Shown: positions 1 to 7,272, numbered from the stretch's first letter. The stretch: 16,319 bases of DNA from Fimbriimonas sp. (GCA_030447945.1 JAUJNV010000036.1:1-16319), one strand, 5' to 3'. A program made the numbers and translations. Notes: generated by a model not told the origin, from the sequence alone.

Positions 1-339
1 GAGGCCGGCGGCGGCCGCCGCCCAGAGGGTGGCAGCCGTGGTGAGGCCCTTCACGCTGACCCCGACGCGCAGGATCGCGCCCCCTCCGAGGAAGCCGATG
101 CCAGATACGACCCCTGCCGCGACCCGCGAGGTGGTCGGCGTCCGTAAACCCGCGCCCCCACCTCGCCGAAGAGCACGGCCCCCGAGCACGAGCAGCATGT
201 GAGTCCGAACGCCAGCCGCGTGGCCGTGGATGTCCCGCTCGATCCCGATGAGGCCGCCTAGGATCAGGCCGATCGCATTTGATGATGCCGCCCGCGGCGT
301 GGAGCGACTCGGTGTCAGCGCTTCGGCGATCACCTCCAT
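1..339 (-). pseudogene. MgtC/SapB family membrane protein, partial (runs off left edge), frameshifted
   Basis: Reading the minus strand from ATG 339 gives MEVIAEAL, then AIGLILGGLIGIERDIHGHA and AGVRTHMLLVLG. After a shift comes AVLFGEVGARVYGR, and after a second shift SRVAAGVVSGIGFLGGGAIL then RVGVSVKGLTTAATLWAA. GGLIGxER, AGxRTHM, GIGFLGxGAI and VKGLTTAATLW are hallmarks of the MgtC/SapB membrane domain, linked in known members to growth in low magnesium and to membrane-potential control. The first shift coincides with a run of five G (near 180); a second lies around 121-140. The C-terminal end is outside the window. The start overlaps the stop of the upstream DUF5985 gene (TGA 332-330), so it is the last visible gene of a minus-strand operon. 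The family call is firm; whether the gene is really broken is not. Confidence 0.82.
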
Positions 340-623
340 AGGCCTGGGGGACTACCGAGCGATCCTGGCCGGTGCGATTCTTGCCAGATTCCGGCGAGGA
401 TCACGAGAAAGGCCAAAGGCGCGCGAGGTAGAAGAGGATATCGTTCTCATGCCGCTCTGAGTGAGGCCTAGAGCAAGCGCTGGCCGCCAAAATCAAAAGG
501 CCGCCGCAAAGTAGATGAACAGGGCGTCGTGCGAGCACTTCCAGAAGCGCAAAACAGCAGGCCCGCCACGAAATAGGCCATGGAGACCGCGCCCGACAGC
601 AACCCGTTCAGTCCATTTCCCAT
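330..623 (-). pseudogene. DUF5985 family small membrane protein, second copy, frameshifted
   Basis: Starting near ATG 623 the minus strand reads MGNGLNGLLSGAVSMAYFVA then GLLF, switches frame to LRFWKCSHDALFIYFAAAF, and then to FGGQRLL. The end reads ENDILFYLARL followed by AFLVILAGIWQESHR, stopping at TGA 332-330. LSGAVxMxYxVAGLFFLRFW and LAFLxILxGIxxKNR are how I know the second member of the tandem DUF5985 pair: a protein of roughly 85-95 residues with about three membrane helices and no known function. At least three frame changes are needed, all leaving the family pattern recognisable on both sides. It overlaps the end of the first DUF5985 gene and the start of the MgtC gene. The exact start (623 or 616) is uncertain because of the indels. 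Confidence 0.72.
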
Positions 624-863
624 GAGTCCGTAGAGGAGGAGAACCAGGCCGATCAGCGCCGGCACGTGCAGAAAGTACAGGTCGGTGTCCGGCCACAAGA
701 TCGGTCGCCGAAGAGGAGGGCGTTGTTCAGGCTGAGCCCGACGAAGCACAGGCCGCTCCACAGCAGCAGGCGCACGCCGCTCCGCCGGTAGGCGCGCTGC
801 AAGGAGATAGGCGCAGGCCAAGCTCGTGAGAGCGCACAGGACATAGACAACCGCAGCCAACAT
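608..863 (-). pseudogene. DUF5985 family small membrane protein, first copy, frameshifted
   Basis: The ATG at 863-861 follows a good ribosome site (AGGAAGGA, about six bases upstream) and abuts the stop (TGA 866-864) of the winged-helix gene. The protein begins MLAAVVYVLCALTSLACAYL, continues in a second frame as RAYRRSGVRLLLWSGLCFVG then LSLNNALLF, and returns to the first frame with LPDTDLYFLHVPALIGLVLL-like sequence (observed LWPDTDLYFLHVPALIGLVL). This is the usual DUF5985 layout of three short hydrophobic helices with an RLLLWSGLCFVGLxLNN core. A third frame ends in WEMD and TGA 610-608, which would be a natural family end overlapping the next start. Function is unknown; in other genomes I recall these genes as tandem pairs next to a small winged-helix gene, as here. 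The family call is firm and the boundaries approximate. Confidence 0.75.
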
Positions 864-1252
864 TCAGTCCTTCCTCTTGATCCTAAAGGCGTCGCGAAGA
901 CGCTGATGTTATCGGCGCGGCCGGGAAGATGGGCTGGATGACCAGTCCTTCCGCTCACCTTGTAGGCGAGTCCAAGCTCTGAAGCAACTTCCTCGGCGAG
1001 GGCGTCGGAATCGGGGCGTAGCAGTAGACCGGGGGCGGACCCTCCTCGCAGCCAGTAGTCGCGCCGCGTAGTTTCTTCCCCAGACGTAGCTCGACCGACT
1101 CCTCGATCAGCCGTACCCGGCCGCTCACGTCGGCCGCGCTCCACTCCTGATCCGGATTGCTCATCAGAAAGAGAAGGACCTAACAACAGCTCGACGAGTT
1201 GATCCGTGTTTTGGATGAACCGCCTAACTTCGGGTGAAATATCTCCGCTCAG
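864..1252 (-). pseudogene. small winged-helix DNA-binding-like protein upstream of DUF5985 pair, frameshifted
   Basis: GGGAGGT at about 1267-1261 precedes a CTG at 1252-1250 that opens SGDISPEVRRFIQNTDQLVE then LLL. A shift then gives LFLMSNPDQEWSAADVSGRV and RLIEESVELRLGKLRG-like sequence. Another frame gives DSDALAEEVASELGLAYKV, and the tail can be read ADNISVF then RDAFRIKRKD, stopping at TGA 866-864 directly before the DUF5985 start. A helix, a segment like NPDxxWSAADV, a recognition-helix segment with ELRLxKLRG and a YxYAP-like wing fit a winged helix-turn-helix of about 110 residues. I infer that this is a regulator or scaffold of the operon. The CTG may be a misread ATG, and its context CTGA overlaps the YetF stop. 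At least three indels are required. No DNA-binding activity can be shown from sequence. Confidence 0.6.
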
Positions 1253-1840
1253 GTAGCTGGACCTCCCTCAGCGTTGTACCCGCAGGGTCGCCCCGACGAT
1301 CTGCCGGCCGCCCGGCATCCTGAACGATCAAGCCCCGCCAGAGCGGTGGCAGGGCTGCCGGGCTGCACGCGGAGGACGCTGAACGTGCCATCCGCGCCAA
1401 GCACAACGAACTCGGCGTCTTCCAGGTCTCCCCGGCCCGCCTTCCGGGCCGCCACTGCGAACGTCCTCCTCCGCGATGCGCGCGCGGAGTATGGCGTGGG
1501 GCATGAGCTGCCCGTTCCGGGCCAGAATGGCGGGCTGATGGACGAACAGCGCTGGGACCGCGGTGAGCGAGCGGCCAACCACGCGACGCCGAACTGGAGA
1601 ACAGCAAGCAAGAAAAGCCCGCCGCCCCCTCGATCAGCGCGACCTGCGCTTCGACAGCGACGCCGTCGCGAGATAGACCCCAGAGCGACGGTGACGACGT
1701 GGTCGAAGGCGGCGGTTTCGCAGTGCGATTGCCCGATAGGCGGAGAGAGGATGACCCTTGTAGCCAGCAGGCGCGCCCGCACCGCCACCCGCCACACGCC
1801 CGTCCCAGGAACCGAAGAGCCAAGTGTCCTTATCGCCCAT
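1249..1840 (-). pseudogene. YetF/DUF421 domain membrane protein, frameshifted
   Basis: From ATG 1840 the minus strand reads MGDKDTWLFGSWDG, then VWRVAVRA and LLATRVI. In other frames come LRLSGNRT, FDHVVTVALGSI, VALIEGAAGF, LLAVLQFGVAWLAARSP, LFVHQPAILARNGQLMPHAI then LRARIAEEDVRS, and KAGRGDLEDAEFVVLGADGT then FSVL. These follow the DUF421/YetF order: three membrane helices with the RLSGKRTxxxxxAFDxVVTVALG signature, then a soluble domain carrying PxLLxRxG, IxEEDVRxAxRxxG and AVLExDGxFSV. All three frames are used, so at least five indels are present. Family members are membrane proteins tied to spore or envelope stress in Bacillus; the role here is unknown. The stop TGA 1251-1249 overlaps the winged-helix start, so the two are probably translationally coupled. 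An ATG at 1878 is in frame with one segment, but 1840 matches the family start better. Confidence 0.78.
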
Positions 1841-1938
1841 ACGTCCTCGGACGACACTTCCCACCCCGCGGCGGACATGACGCGGCTGCCGCAGCAGAAC
1901 TGGAGCCGCCGGCCTCAGTCTTAAGTTGAGGAGAGACG
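1841..1938. promoter_or_regulatory. divergent intergenic region between the YetF and stalk-protein operons
   Basis: About 100 bases separate the minus-strand YetF start (1840) from the plus-strand stalk-protein start (1939). Promoters for both operons would have to lie here or inside the neighbouring reading frames. A ribosome site (GAGGAGAG, 1927-1934) for the plus gene is visible. I could not identify convincing -35/-10 boxes or an operator palindrome by eye. Confidence 0.4.
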
Positions 1939-2430
1939 TTGACAGCCATTTTATTGCTTTTCTTGGCGCTGCCACCTCAAACGCCGACATGGGGAGATCG
2001 CGGGATGCGCCGAGTCGTCGTCGACGGAGTGCGGCTCCGCGACGTTGCGCGTCCGGACAACCGGGTGCAGGTTCCGATGCGGCCCATCTTCGAGCGCCTC
2101 GGCGCAAGCGTCCAGTGGTACGCCCAGTCGCGGAAGGTCGTCGCGATTGCGAAGAGGCAAGACCATCAGCCTGGTCGTGGGCGAAAAACTTCGCGCGTAC
2201 CGGAGCATAGGAGTGCTCGATTACCCTCCGCGGATCGTGCGGGGGCGTGTCATGGTGCCGCTGCGCTTCGTGACCGAGCTCTCTTGGCGGAACATCTCGA
2301 TGGGACCGTAAGCGGCGCACAGAAGCCTACATCGTCTCCGGCGGCGTCAGCAGACCCTGGGAACCCCAACCGCGTGAGGGGGTGTCAGACGGGCGGGGGC
2401 GGCCGGTGCGCGGCTTCCGGGCACCCATGA
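1939..2430 (+). pseudogene. copper-amine-oxidase N-terminal-like (stalk domain) secreted protein, frameshifted
   Basis: The TTG at 1939 follows GAGGAGAG by about four bases and opens MTAILLLFLALPPQTPT, a short export-signal-like segment. Then come VVVDGVRL, RVQVPMRPIFERLGASVQWY and AQSRKVVAI. After a shift near 2155 the pattern continues as TISLVVGEKLRAYRSIG, then VLDYPPRIVRGRVMVPLRFV and TELSW, and after a further shift RKRRTEAYIVSGG. Two VPxRxIxExLGAxVxWxxxxxxV repeats, each with a following beta segment, define the Cu_amine_oxidN1 stalk domain. That is an extracytoplasmic fold of unclear role, and nothing here is a catalytic oxidase. The first frame reaches TGA 2428-2430, overlapping the MscS ATG at 2427. 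The protein would be about 120-160 residues. Confidence 0.7.
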
Positions 2431-3276
2431 ACGACGTCACCAGGACCTTCCCGGACCTCGTTTACCCGAGCTCTGGCAGTCGTTCGTCGAGCGCCTGCCT
2501 TACGTGGGAGTCGGCCTGATCGTCTTCCTCGTCTTCCTCGTCATAGCGCGCATCGTCGCGCGGCGGTCGTTGTGAGGGTGGGGACGCGGGCGGGACTCCA
2601 CTCCTGCGCCAGCTCTTCAGCCGCCTCGCGTCGTTCGTCCTGTCGTCCTGGGCGCATTCGTCGCGGCGACCGTCGTCTTCCCGGGATTCCGGGCCGGGCG
2701 ACCTGATGCGGACCTCGGGATTACCACCGTCGCCATCGGTTTTCGCGTTTTGGGGACATCTGCAGGAACTTCTTCGCGGGCATCCTGATTCTTTGGCGTC
2801 GCCCCTTCGTCGTGGGCGACGAGATCGATCGGGTGAGTTCGAAGGCACGGTCGAACATCAACTCGCGATCCTTCATCCGCGCACCTACGACGGCGAGCGC
2901 GCCGTCATCCCAAACGGCGACATTTACGAGCGCCATCCTGGTGCGTACGGCCTACGACAAGCGGAGGGTCCGGCTGACCGTCGGCATCGGCTGGAGGACT
3001 CAATCGAGGAAGCCCGCGCCACGATCCACCGTGTGCTCGCCTCAACGGAAGGCGTGCTCGACGACCCTGCGCCTTGGGTCCGTCTCGGCTCAGCACCGTC
3101 TTCGTCGACCTCATCGTCTGCTCTGGACACATCCGACAAGTCTGCTCCGCGTGAAGGATGCCGTCGTCACCGGGATCAAGACCGGGCTCGACGCCGGCAT
3201 CGACCTGCCGCCACACTCCGTCGTGCTGTTCCACAACCAAACCGGCTCACCGCCGGGGGACCGCGAAGCGACGTGA
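2427..3276 (+). pseudogene. MscS family mechanosensitive ion channel, frameshifted
   Basis: ATG 2427 opens MNDVTRTFPDL. Further frames give WQSFVERLPYVGVGLIVFLV then FLVIARIVARRSL (first membrane helix), LGAFVAATVVFPGF, and the pore region ITTVAIGF, DICRNFFAGILILWRRPFVV then GDEI. Next come the beta domain, GEFEGTVE, RTYDGERAVIPNGDIY and SAILVRTAYDKRRVRLTVGI. The C-terminal domain reads DSIEEARATIHRVLASTEGV then LDDPAPWV, and finally LLRVKDAVVTGIKTGLDAGI then DLPPHSVVLFHNQTG, stopping at TGA 3274-3276. The AIGFxxxDxxxNxxAGxxILxxxPFxxGD signature and IPNxxxxTSxIxN-like segment identify an MscS-type tension-gated channel that releases solutes under osmotic downshock. At about 280 residues it is the size of the short MscS form. 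Roughly six frame changes are needed. The stop overlaps the next gene's GTG. Confidence 0.85.
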
Positions 3277-4505
3277 CGACGCGTGTCCGCGCGGGTTGGG
3301 AGGAGGCACGGGCGAGCTACTGGTTTCTGCCTAGCGTCATGGCGTTCGGCGCCTTCGTGCTGGCGATCGCGGCCGTCAAGCTGGAGAGGGTCGTCGGTCC
3401 GGAGATGGTTCGATCGTTCGGCTTGATCTACGCGGGAGGCGCCGAGGGCGCTCGCGGCGTGCTGTCGACCATCGCAGGCTCGGTCATCACGGTGGCCGGG
3501 ACCACGTTCTCGATCACCATCGCGGCTCTCTCGCTCGCGTCGGGGCAGTTCGGGCCACGGCTCCTGCGGAGCTTTATGCGGGACCGAGGCAATCAGATCG
3601 TGCTCGGCACGTTCACCTCGACCTTCCTCTACTGCTTGCTCGTCCTCCGCACCGTGCGAGGGACGGATGGCGCGGCCCACGTGCCCCACCTCGCGGTGAC
3701 GCTGGGCGTGGTGCTCGCGGTTCTCAGCGTGGGCGTTCTCATCTATTTCATCCACCACGCGGCTGAGTCCATCCAAGTGTCCTCTGTGATCGATATCGTG
3801 GGCAAGGAACTGGACGATGCCGTCGAAAGGCTGTTTCCGAGCGGGCTAGGGAAATCCGAGGCGCCTGTCGAGCTACCGGACGGGCAGCCCACGGTGGTGC
3901 GAGCGGATCGAGGAGGGTATGTCGAGGAGATGGACGAGGAGAGCGTCCTGCGCGTAGCCCAGCGACACAACGCCGTCGTGCGCCTCCAGGCGCGGCCGGG
4001 CGACTACGTTATCGCTGGCACCCCTATTCTGTCGGTGTGGCCCGACGTCGACGAAGAAGCAAGGCGCCAGCTCGTCTCGTGCTTCGCCTTCGGGCCGCGG
4101 CGCACCACCCGTCAAGATGCCGTGTTCGCGTTCTCCCAGCTCGCTGAGATCGCCGTGCGCGCTCTCTCGCCCGGCATCAACGACCCCTTCACCGCCGTTA
4201 TGTGCGTCGACCGCCTGACCGCCGGCCTGTACCTGCTGGTAAACCGTCACCCGCCCTCCGCGTCCCGCTTCGACGAGGTCGGGAAGCTGCGCGTGGTTGC
4301 GCTGCCCTATGAGTCTGCCGAGCTGGTGAGGGCCGCCTTCCACGCCATCGCGGACAGCGCCGGCGATCAGCCGATGGTCCTCCGTCGTCTGCGCGAGCAG
4401 ATCGACTTCCTCCTATCGGAGGCGAGAGATCCGGCGCTCAGGGCCGCGCTCGTAGAAGAATGCCGGCACGTCGATACCATGAGCCGTTACGGCGGTCACC
4501 CTTGA
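3273..4505 (+). CDS. DUF2254 family predicted membrane protein
   Basis: The GTG at 3273 overlaps the MscS stop (GTGA) and opens VTTRVRAGWEEARASYWFLP; the ORF is uninterrupted for 410 residues. Hydrophobic helices lie at about residues 17-36, 63-90, 108-126 and 139-163. The soluble remainder includes GYVEEMDEESVLRVA, VRLQARPGDYVIAGTPIL and an FSQLAEIAVRALSPGINDPF segment, after which the chain ends in a helical region. SxAxxxxxGxFxxRxLxxFxRDxxNQxxLGxFxxTFxYxLLVLRTVR and ALSPGINDPFTA are typical of DUF2254, a family of about 400-430 residues with no assigned biochemical role. Because it is translationally coupled to an MscS channel, a part in envelope or osmotic homeostasis is likely, but that is inference. 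In-frame codons extend further upstream, yet that part is MscS read out of frame, so 3273 is the sensible start. Confidence 0.9.
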   Translation: MTTRVRAGWEEARASYWFLPSVMAFGAFVLAIAAVKLERVVGPEMVRSFGLIYAGGAEGARGVLSTIAGSVITVAGTTFSITIAALSLASGQFGPRLLRSFMRDRGNQIVLGTFTSTFLYCLLVLRTVRGTDGAAHVPHLAVTLGVVLAVLSVGVLIYFIHHAAESIQVSSVIDIVGKELDDAVERLFPSGLGKSEAPVELPDGQPTVVRADRGGYVEEMDEESVLRVAQRHNAVVRLQARPGDYVIAGTPILSVWPDVDEEARRQLVSCFAFGPRRTTRQDAVFAFSQLAEIAVRALSPGINDPFTAVMCVDRLTAGLYLLVNRHPPSASRFDEVGKLRVVALPYESAELVRAAFHAIADSAGDQPMVLRRLREQIDFLLSEARDPALRAALVEECRHVDTMSRYGGHP

Positions 4506-4623
4506 GCCACGAGAACGGCAAGCACGGCGCACCCCCCTCTGCAACGTGGTTGGGAATCCGGCACCGGGTCGGACGGCCAGCCGCGACCTCTGCCGCCTGC
4601 AGCGTCATTGTCCGCCGGGCCGC

Positions 4624-4648
4624 GGAGGCGGCAGGGGGTGCCGCCTCC
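4624..4648. terminator. perfect 10-bp hairpin between convergent genes
   Basis: GGAGGCGGCA (4624-4633) and TGCCGCCTCC (4639-4648) are exact reverse complements separated by GGGGG. The hairpin sits between the end of the plus-strand DUF2254 gene (4505) and the end of the minus-strand pseudopilin gene (4662), the expected place for a shared bidirectional transcription stop. There is no clear T-run on either side, so it may end transcription with a factor or just protect 3' ends. Confidence 0.6.
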
Positions 4649-4661
4649 TGACTCCGGCGTC

Positions 4662-5471
4662 CTAGAACAGTCCTCTGTAGAGGATGTTGTTGCGGGAGGC
4701 TTGAGTCCGGTTGATCCCCGGGGTGTCCTTCGAGGGGACGAGTTCGCCGGTGTTAGGCGCCAGGCCGAAATCGCCCGCCGTGATTCCGGTGCTCCTCTTG
4801 TACTTCGCGTGCGTATCCGCGTAGAGGAGGGTTCCACCCTGCTTGTGGTTGTACGAGTAGACCTGCTTTCCGTTGCCGCTGACGAACTGGAAGAAAGCGT
4901 ATTTCCTGACGCCGCTTTCCGTTCGGCGGAACTGAGGGCGAAGGTCGGCCCGGTTGATCCGCTCCGCATACTCTTGGATAAAGACGATGTTGGAGACCTC
5001 GGGGATGACGCTGTAGTTACGCCCCATCACCACGCCGTTCCCGTAGTAGCTCGTCTTGCTGTCCTTCGTCGGCCTCGTCGTCGAGGTGTTATCCGAGGTC
5101 GATGGGCAGTAGAGGATATCCTTGTTCTTCGTGTACGGGAGGACCGCCCACAAATAGTTGATGTTCACGGCCATGTTCCGCGGGGGAGTGGTGAGGTTCG
5201 CGAAATCGGTCACGTTGGTGTGGGGCCTGGTGCCCCAGGGAACGCCGTCTTCAAACCCGTGGTACGGCAGAGTGTCCTCCTCGTCCGCGATGTAGATTTG
5301 GTAGGCGATGCCTAGCTGCTTCATGTTGCTGAGACACGCCGATTGCTTCGCGGCCTCTTTCGCCTGGGCGAACACGGGGAAGAGGATGGCGGCGAGGATC
5401 GCGATGATTGCGATGACCACCAGAAGCTCGATCAGCGTGAAGGCGGTGCGATTGCGGAACGGTAGTGGCAT
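4662..5471 (-). CDS. type II/IV pseudopilin with prepilin N-terminal methylation motif and H-X9-DG-like C-terminus
   Basis: The start is taken at ATG 5471 because AAGGAG lies about nine bases upstream and the next residues are a prepilin leader, [10 protein letters not shown], followed by [20 protein letters not shown]. Prepilin peptidase would cut between A10 and F11 (alanine in place of the usual glycine at -1), with the conserved Glu at mature +5. The mature N-terminal helix (about residues 11-32) anchors the protein and packs in a pilus or type II pseudopilus. The following [36 protein letters not shown] and the late [15 protein letters not shown] are the DUF1559-like/H-X9-DG pseudopilin layout, with ADTH standing where ADGH is usual. 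Length is 269 residues. No secretion ATPase, prepilin peptidase or other pilus gene is nearby, so it is an orphan. Upstream in-frame codons to 5633 have no family similarity. Confidence 0.9.
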   Translation of the reverse strand: MPLPFRNRTAFTLIELLVVIAIIAILAAILFPVFAQAKEAAKQSACLSNMKQLGIAYQIYIADEEDTLPYHGFEDGVPWGTRPHTNVTDFANLTTPPRNMAVNINYLWAVLPYTKNKDILYCPSTSDNTSTTRPTKDSKTSYYGNGVVMGRNYSVIPEVSNIVFIQEYAERINRADLRPQFRRTESGVRKYAFFQFVSGNGKQVYSYNHKQGGTLLYADTHAKYKRSTGITAGDFGLAPNTGELVPSKDTPGINRTQASRNNILYRGLF

Positions 5472-5681
5472 GGGATAATTTCTCCTTCGGAGTGGCGTCT
5501 CAATGGTAAGACGTCTTTCAGAACGCCATTCGGCGGCAAGAGTGCCCGCGAAATGTGCGATAGCGTCAACATTAATGCTGGTTTCGTCCGAGTAGGGCGC
5601 CGGCTTTCCCTTTCCCGCGGGACCCGGGAGCAACGGTTCGCCCTGCTCCTCATGAGGTGGGGGGCGTTGCGGAGTGTACTT
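5472..5681. other. non-coding stretch upstream of the pseudopilin gene
   Basis: About 210 bases separate the pseudopilin start from the end of the SDR relic. An AAGGAG ribosome site for the pseudopilin is present at about 5484-5480 on the minus strand, and a TTGACG hexamer on the minus strand lies near 5573-5568 without a convincing -10 partner. Open frames crossing the stretch show no recognisable family. Confidence 0.4.
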
Positions 5682-5987
5682 CTAAGCGCCTTGGCCCCAG
5701 TCTATCTCCAGCCCTCCGTAGATCACGAAGCTTTGGCCGGTGACGTAGTCGAAGTCGTCTGAGGCGAGATAGAGGGCGAGGGTGCCGACCTCCTCGGGCT
5801 TGCCCGGCCGACCCCACTGGATGTTCTTCATTTCCTCGGTGCGCGGATCTGGCCGGGGGCGATGGTGTTGACGTTGATCTTCGGCTGCGCGAGCTCGAGG
5901 GCGAGGCTGCGGGTGACCGTGAAGAGCTCGGTGGACAAAGCTTCACAGCAATGAGCCCAACAGAAGCCGTTTGGCCTGTTGCCGAGC
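5682..5987 (-). pseudogene. C-terminal relic of a short-chain dehydrogenase/reductase
   Basis: Directly after the stop of the dienelactone-hydrolase gene the minus strand reads [20 protein letters not shown] then [13 protein letters not shown]. After a shift near 5848 it reads [20 protein letters not shown] then [20 protein letters not shown] and YGGLEIDWG, with stop TAG 5684-5682. [23 protein letters not shown], GKPEEVGxLAxYLASD and VTGQxxxIxGG are the distal half of the SDR Rossmann fold: the helix after the catalytic Tyr-x-x-x-Lys and the C-terminal strand. The NAD-binding TGxxxGIG segment and most of the first 150 residues are absent, because the remnant begins within about 60 bases of the upstream gene's stop. 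So this is a 5'-truncated gene and not merely a frameshifted one. It would not be functional. Confidence 0.8.
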
Positions 5988-6710
5988 CTAACCTCCATCG
6001 CTCTTCGTCGGAAAGTTCTTCCGCAAGAACTGGAGCGTCCGCTCCCAAGCCAAATCCGCCGCCGCCTCGTCGTACGACTGCTTCACGCTGGGCTCGAAGA
6101 ACCAGTGCCCGGTACCCGGATAGGTGTGGATCGTCGCGGTGCGGCCGGCATTTCGCAGGAGTTTTGCCAGGCCGTCAACACTCTCCCTCGGCTCGAACTC
6201 GTCCTTTTCGGCAAAGTGACCCAGATATTCCGCTTTCGCCTTGCTGAAGTCCTCGGGTCCCGTGCCATAGAAGATCACGGCGGCTCGGACTCGCGTGGGT
6301 TCGGCGTTCGAGAATTGAAGGGCGTAGTAAGCGCCGAAGGAAAAGCCTACTACCGCAATCCCCTCTTCCCCCGACCGTTCGGCGAGGTATTTCGCCCCTT
6401 CAGCGATCTGCGCCTGGATCTCGAGGTCCTTGGCCTGGTGAGCTTTGGTGAGAGCCTCCGCTTCGGCCACCGTCGTAGCGGTCTTCCCGTGAAAAAGGTC
6501 GGGTGCGAAGGCGATGAATCCCGAGTCCGCGAGCCGATTGCAGAACGCCTTGACGTCGGCGTTAAGCCCCCACCAGGGATGCAGCACCAGCACCCCCGGA
6601 CCACGGCCCGATTTCGCCTCCGCCAAAAAACCTTCCGGCCTGCGCTGGCTCGAAGTGCCGAGATTCGCGAGAGAAAGCGCCAGAAAGCCCACGAGAACGA
6701 CGGTGCTCAT
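5988..6710 (-). CDS. dienelactone hydrolase family alpha/beta hydrolase, probably exported, Ser nucleophile
   Basis: From ATG 6710 the protein is 240 residues long. It opens with a hydrophobic segment (MSTVVLVGFLALSLANLGTS) that looks like a signal peptide without a strong positive n-region. The core follows dienelactone hydrolase: VLVLHPWWGLN (residues 40-50), APDLFHGKTA (69-78), nucleophile elbow VGFSFGAYYALQFS (121-134) with Ser124, FAEKDEFEP with Asp170, and YPGTGHWFF with His202. Classical dienelactone hydrolase uses Cys123, Asp171 and His202; here the spacing is kept but the nucleophile is serine, so an esterase-type activity on an unknown ester or lactone is more likely than chlorocatechol breakdown. 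An in-frame ATG at 6929 exists, but the added 73 residues show no family similarity and would displace the signal peptide. The SDR relic follows immediately downstream. Confidence 0.85.
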   Translation of the reverse strand: MSTVVLVGFLALSLANLGTSSQRRPEGFLAEAKSGRGPGVLVLHPWWGLNADVKAFCNRLADSGFIAFAPDLFHGKTATTVAEAEALTKAHQAKDLEIQAQIAEGAKYLAERSGEEGIAVVGFSFGAYYALQFSNAEPTRVRAAVIFYGTGPEDFSKAKAEYLGHFAEKDEFEPRESVDGLAKLLRNAGRTATIHTYPGTGHWFFEPSVKQSYDEAAADLAWERTLQFLRKNFPTKSDGG

Positions 6711-6974
6711 TCTCGCACTATGGCACGATCCTATCCACTCTTCGGCTACGCGTATCGGCCAAGTGCCGCTATGCTCGCGACGACCCACCTTGGAGGGCGC
6801 TTTGCATCCGGAGCGGCGCGGTTCCAGTGGCCGGAGCAACATTGGGTTGGGCTTGGACACCCCGAAGACCGGGACGGCACTGGCGCGTGCGACGACATAG
6901 CAGATATAGAGTAACTCCGATCGAACCATCGAGCTTCGTCACGAGCAAGGAGCCGCACGCGGGATACTACAGGA
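6711..6974. other. divergent intergenic region
   Basis: About 260 bases lie between the minus-strand hydrolase start and the plus-strand DUF1905 start. Open frames cross it on both strands but none matches a family I know. Promoters for both flanking genes are expected here; I see no clear operator or structured RNA. Confidence 0.35.
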
Positions 6975-6980
6975 ATGGTC

Positions 6981-7268
6981 ATGGAATTCGAGGGCGAAGC
7001 GATTGGGTGGCGCGGCCCGTCCCCCTTCGTCTTCGTCCCGGTTCCGCCCGACCTTTCGGCCGAGATCAAAGCCGTTTCGGCCCACCTCACCTATGGCTGG
7101 GGCGTCATTCCCGTGGCCGCGCGGATCGGGGGCACTGAATACGCGACCTCGCTGTTCCCCAAGAACGGGCTCTACCTGGTGCCCGTCAAGGCGCTGGTCC
7201 AGAAGGCGGAGAGCGTGAATGTGGGAGACGTCGTGAACGTGCGCCTGGAACCGGCGCAGCCCCAATAG
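6981..7268 (+). CDS. DUF1905 domain protein
   Basis: AGGA at 6971-6974 lies six bases before ATG 6981, so I prefer this start to the ATG at 6975, which has no spacing. The 95-residue product MEFEGEAIGWRGPSPFVFVP then VPPDLSAEIKAVSAHLTYGW, GVIPVAARIGGTEYATSLFP, KNGLYLVPVKALVQKAE and GDVVNVRLE covers a complete DUF1905 domain. This is a small beta-barrel-like fold also found fused to YdeI/OmpD-associated sequences. The conserved GWGxIPVxARIGGTxYxTSLFPKNGxYLVPVKxxVRKAE block is nearly ideal. Biochemical function is unknown. It is a single-gene unit convergent with the histidine kinase gene, whose stop lies only a few bases away. Confidence 0.88.
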   Translation: MEFEGEAIGWRGPSPFVFVPVPPDLSAEIKAVSAHLTYGWGVIPVAARIGGTEYATSLFPKNGLYLVPVKALVQKAESVNVGDVVNVRLEPAQPQ

Positions 7269-7272
7269 GGCG

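Noticed and set aside
1274..1924. Long plus-strand open frame opposite YetF
   Set aside because: It has low complexity rich in Arg/Pro/Ser, typical of a GC-rich antisense frame; the YetF signature is on the minus strand.
2706..3272. Upstream extension of the DUF2254 reading frame
   Set aside because: The sequence is MscS coding read partly out of frame; the family start and the GTGA overlap place the start at 3273.
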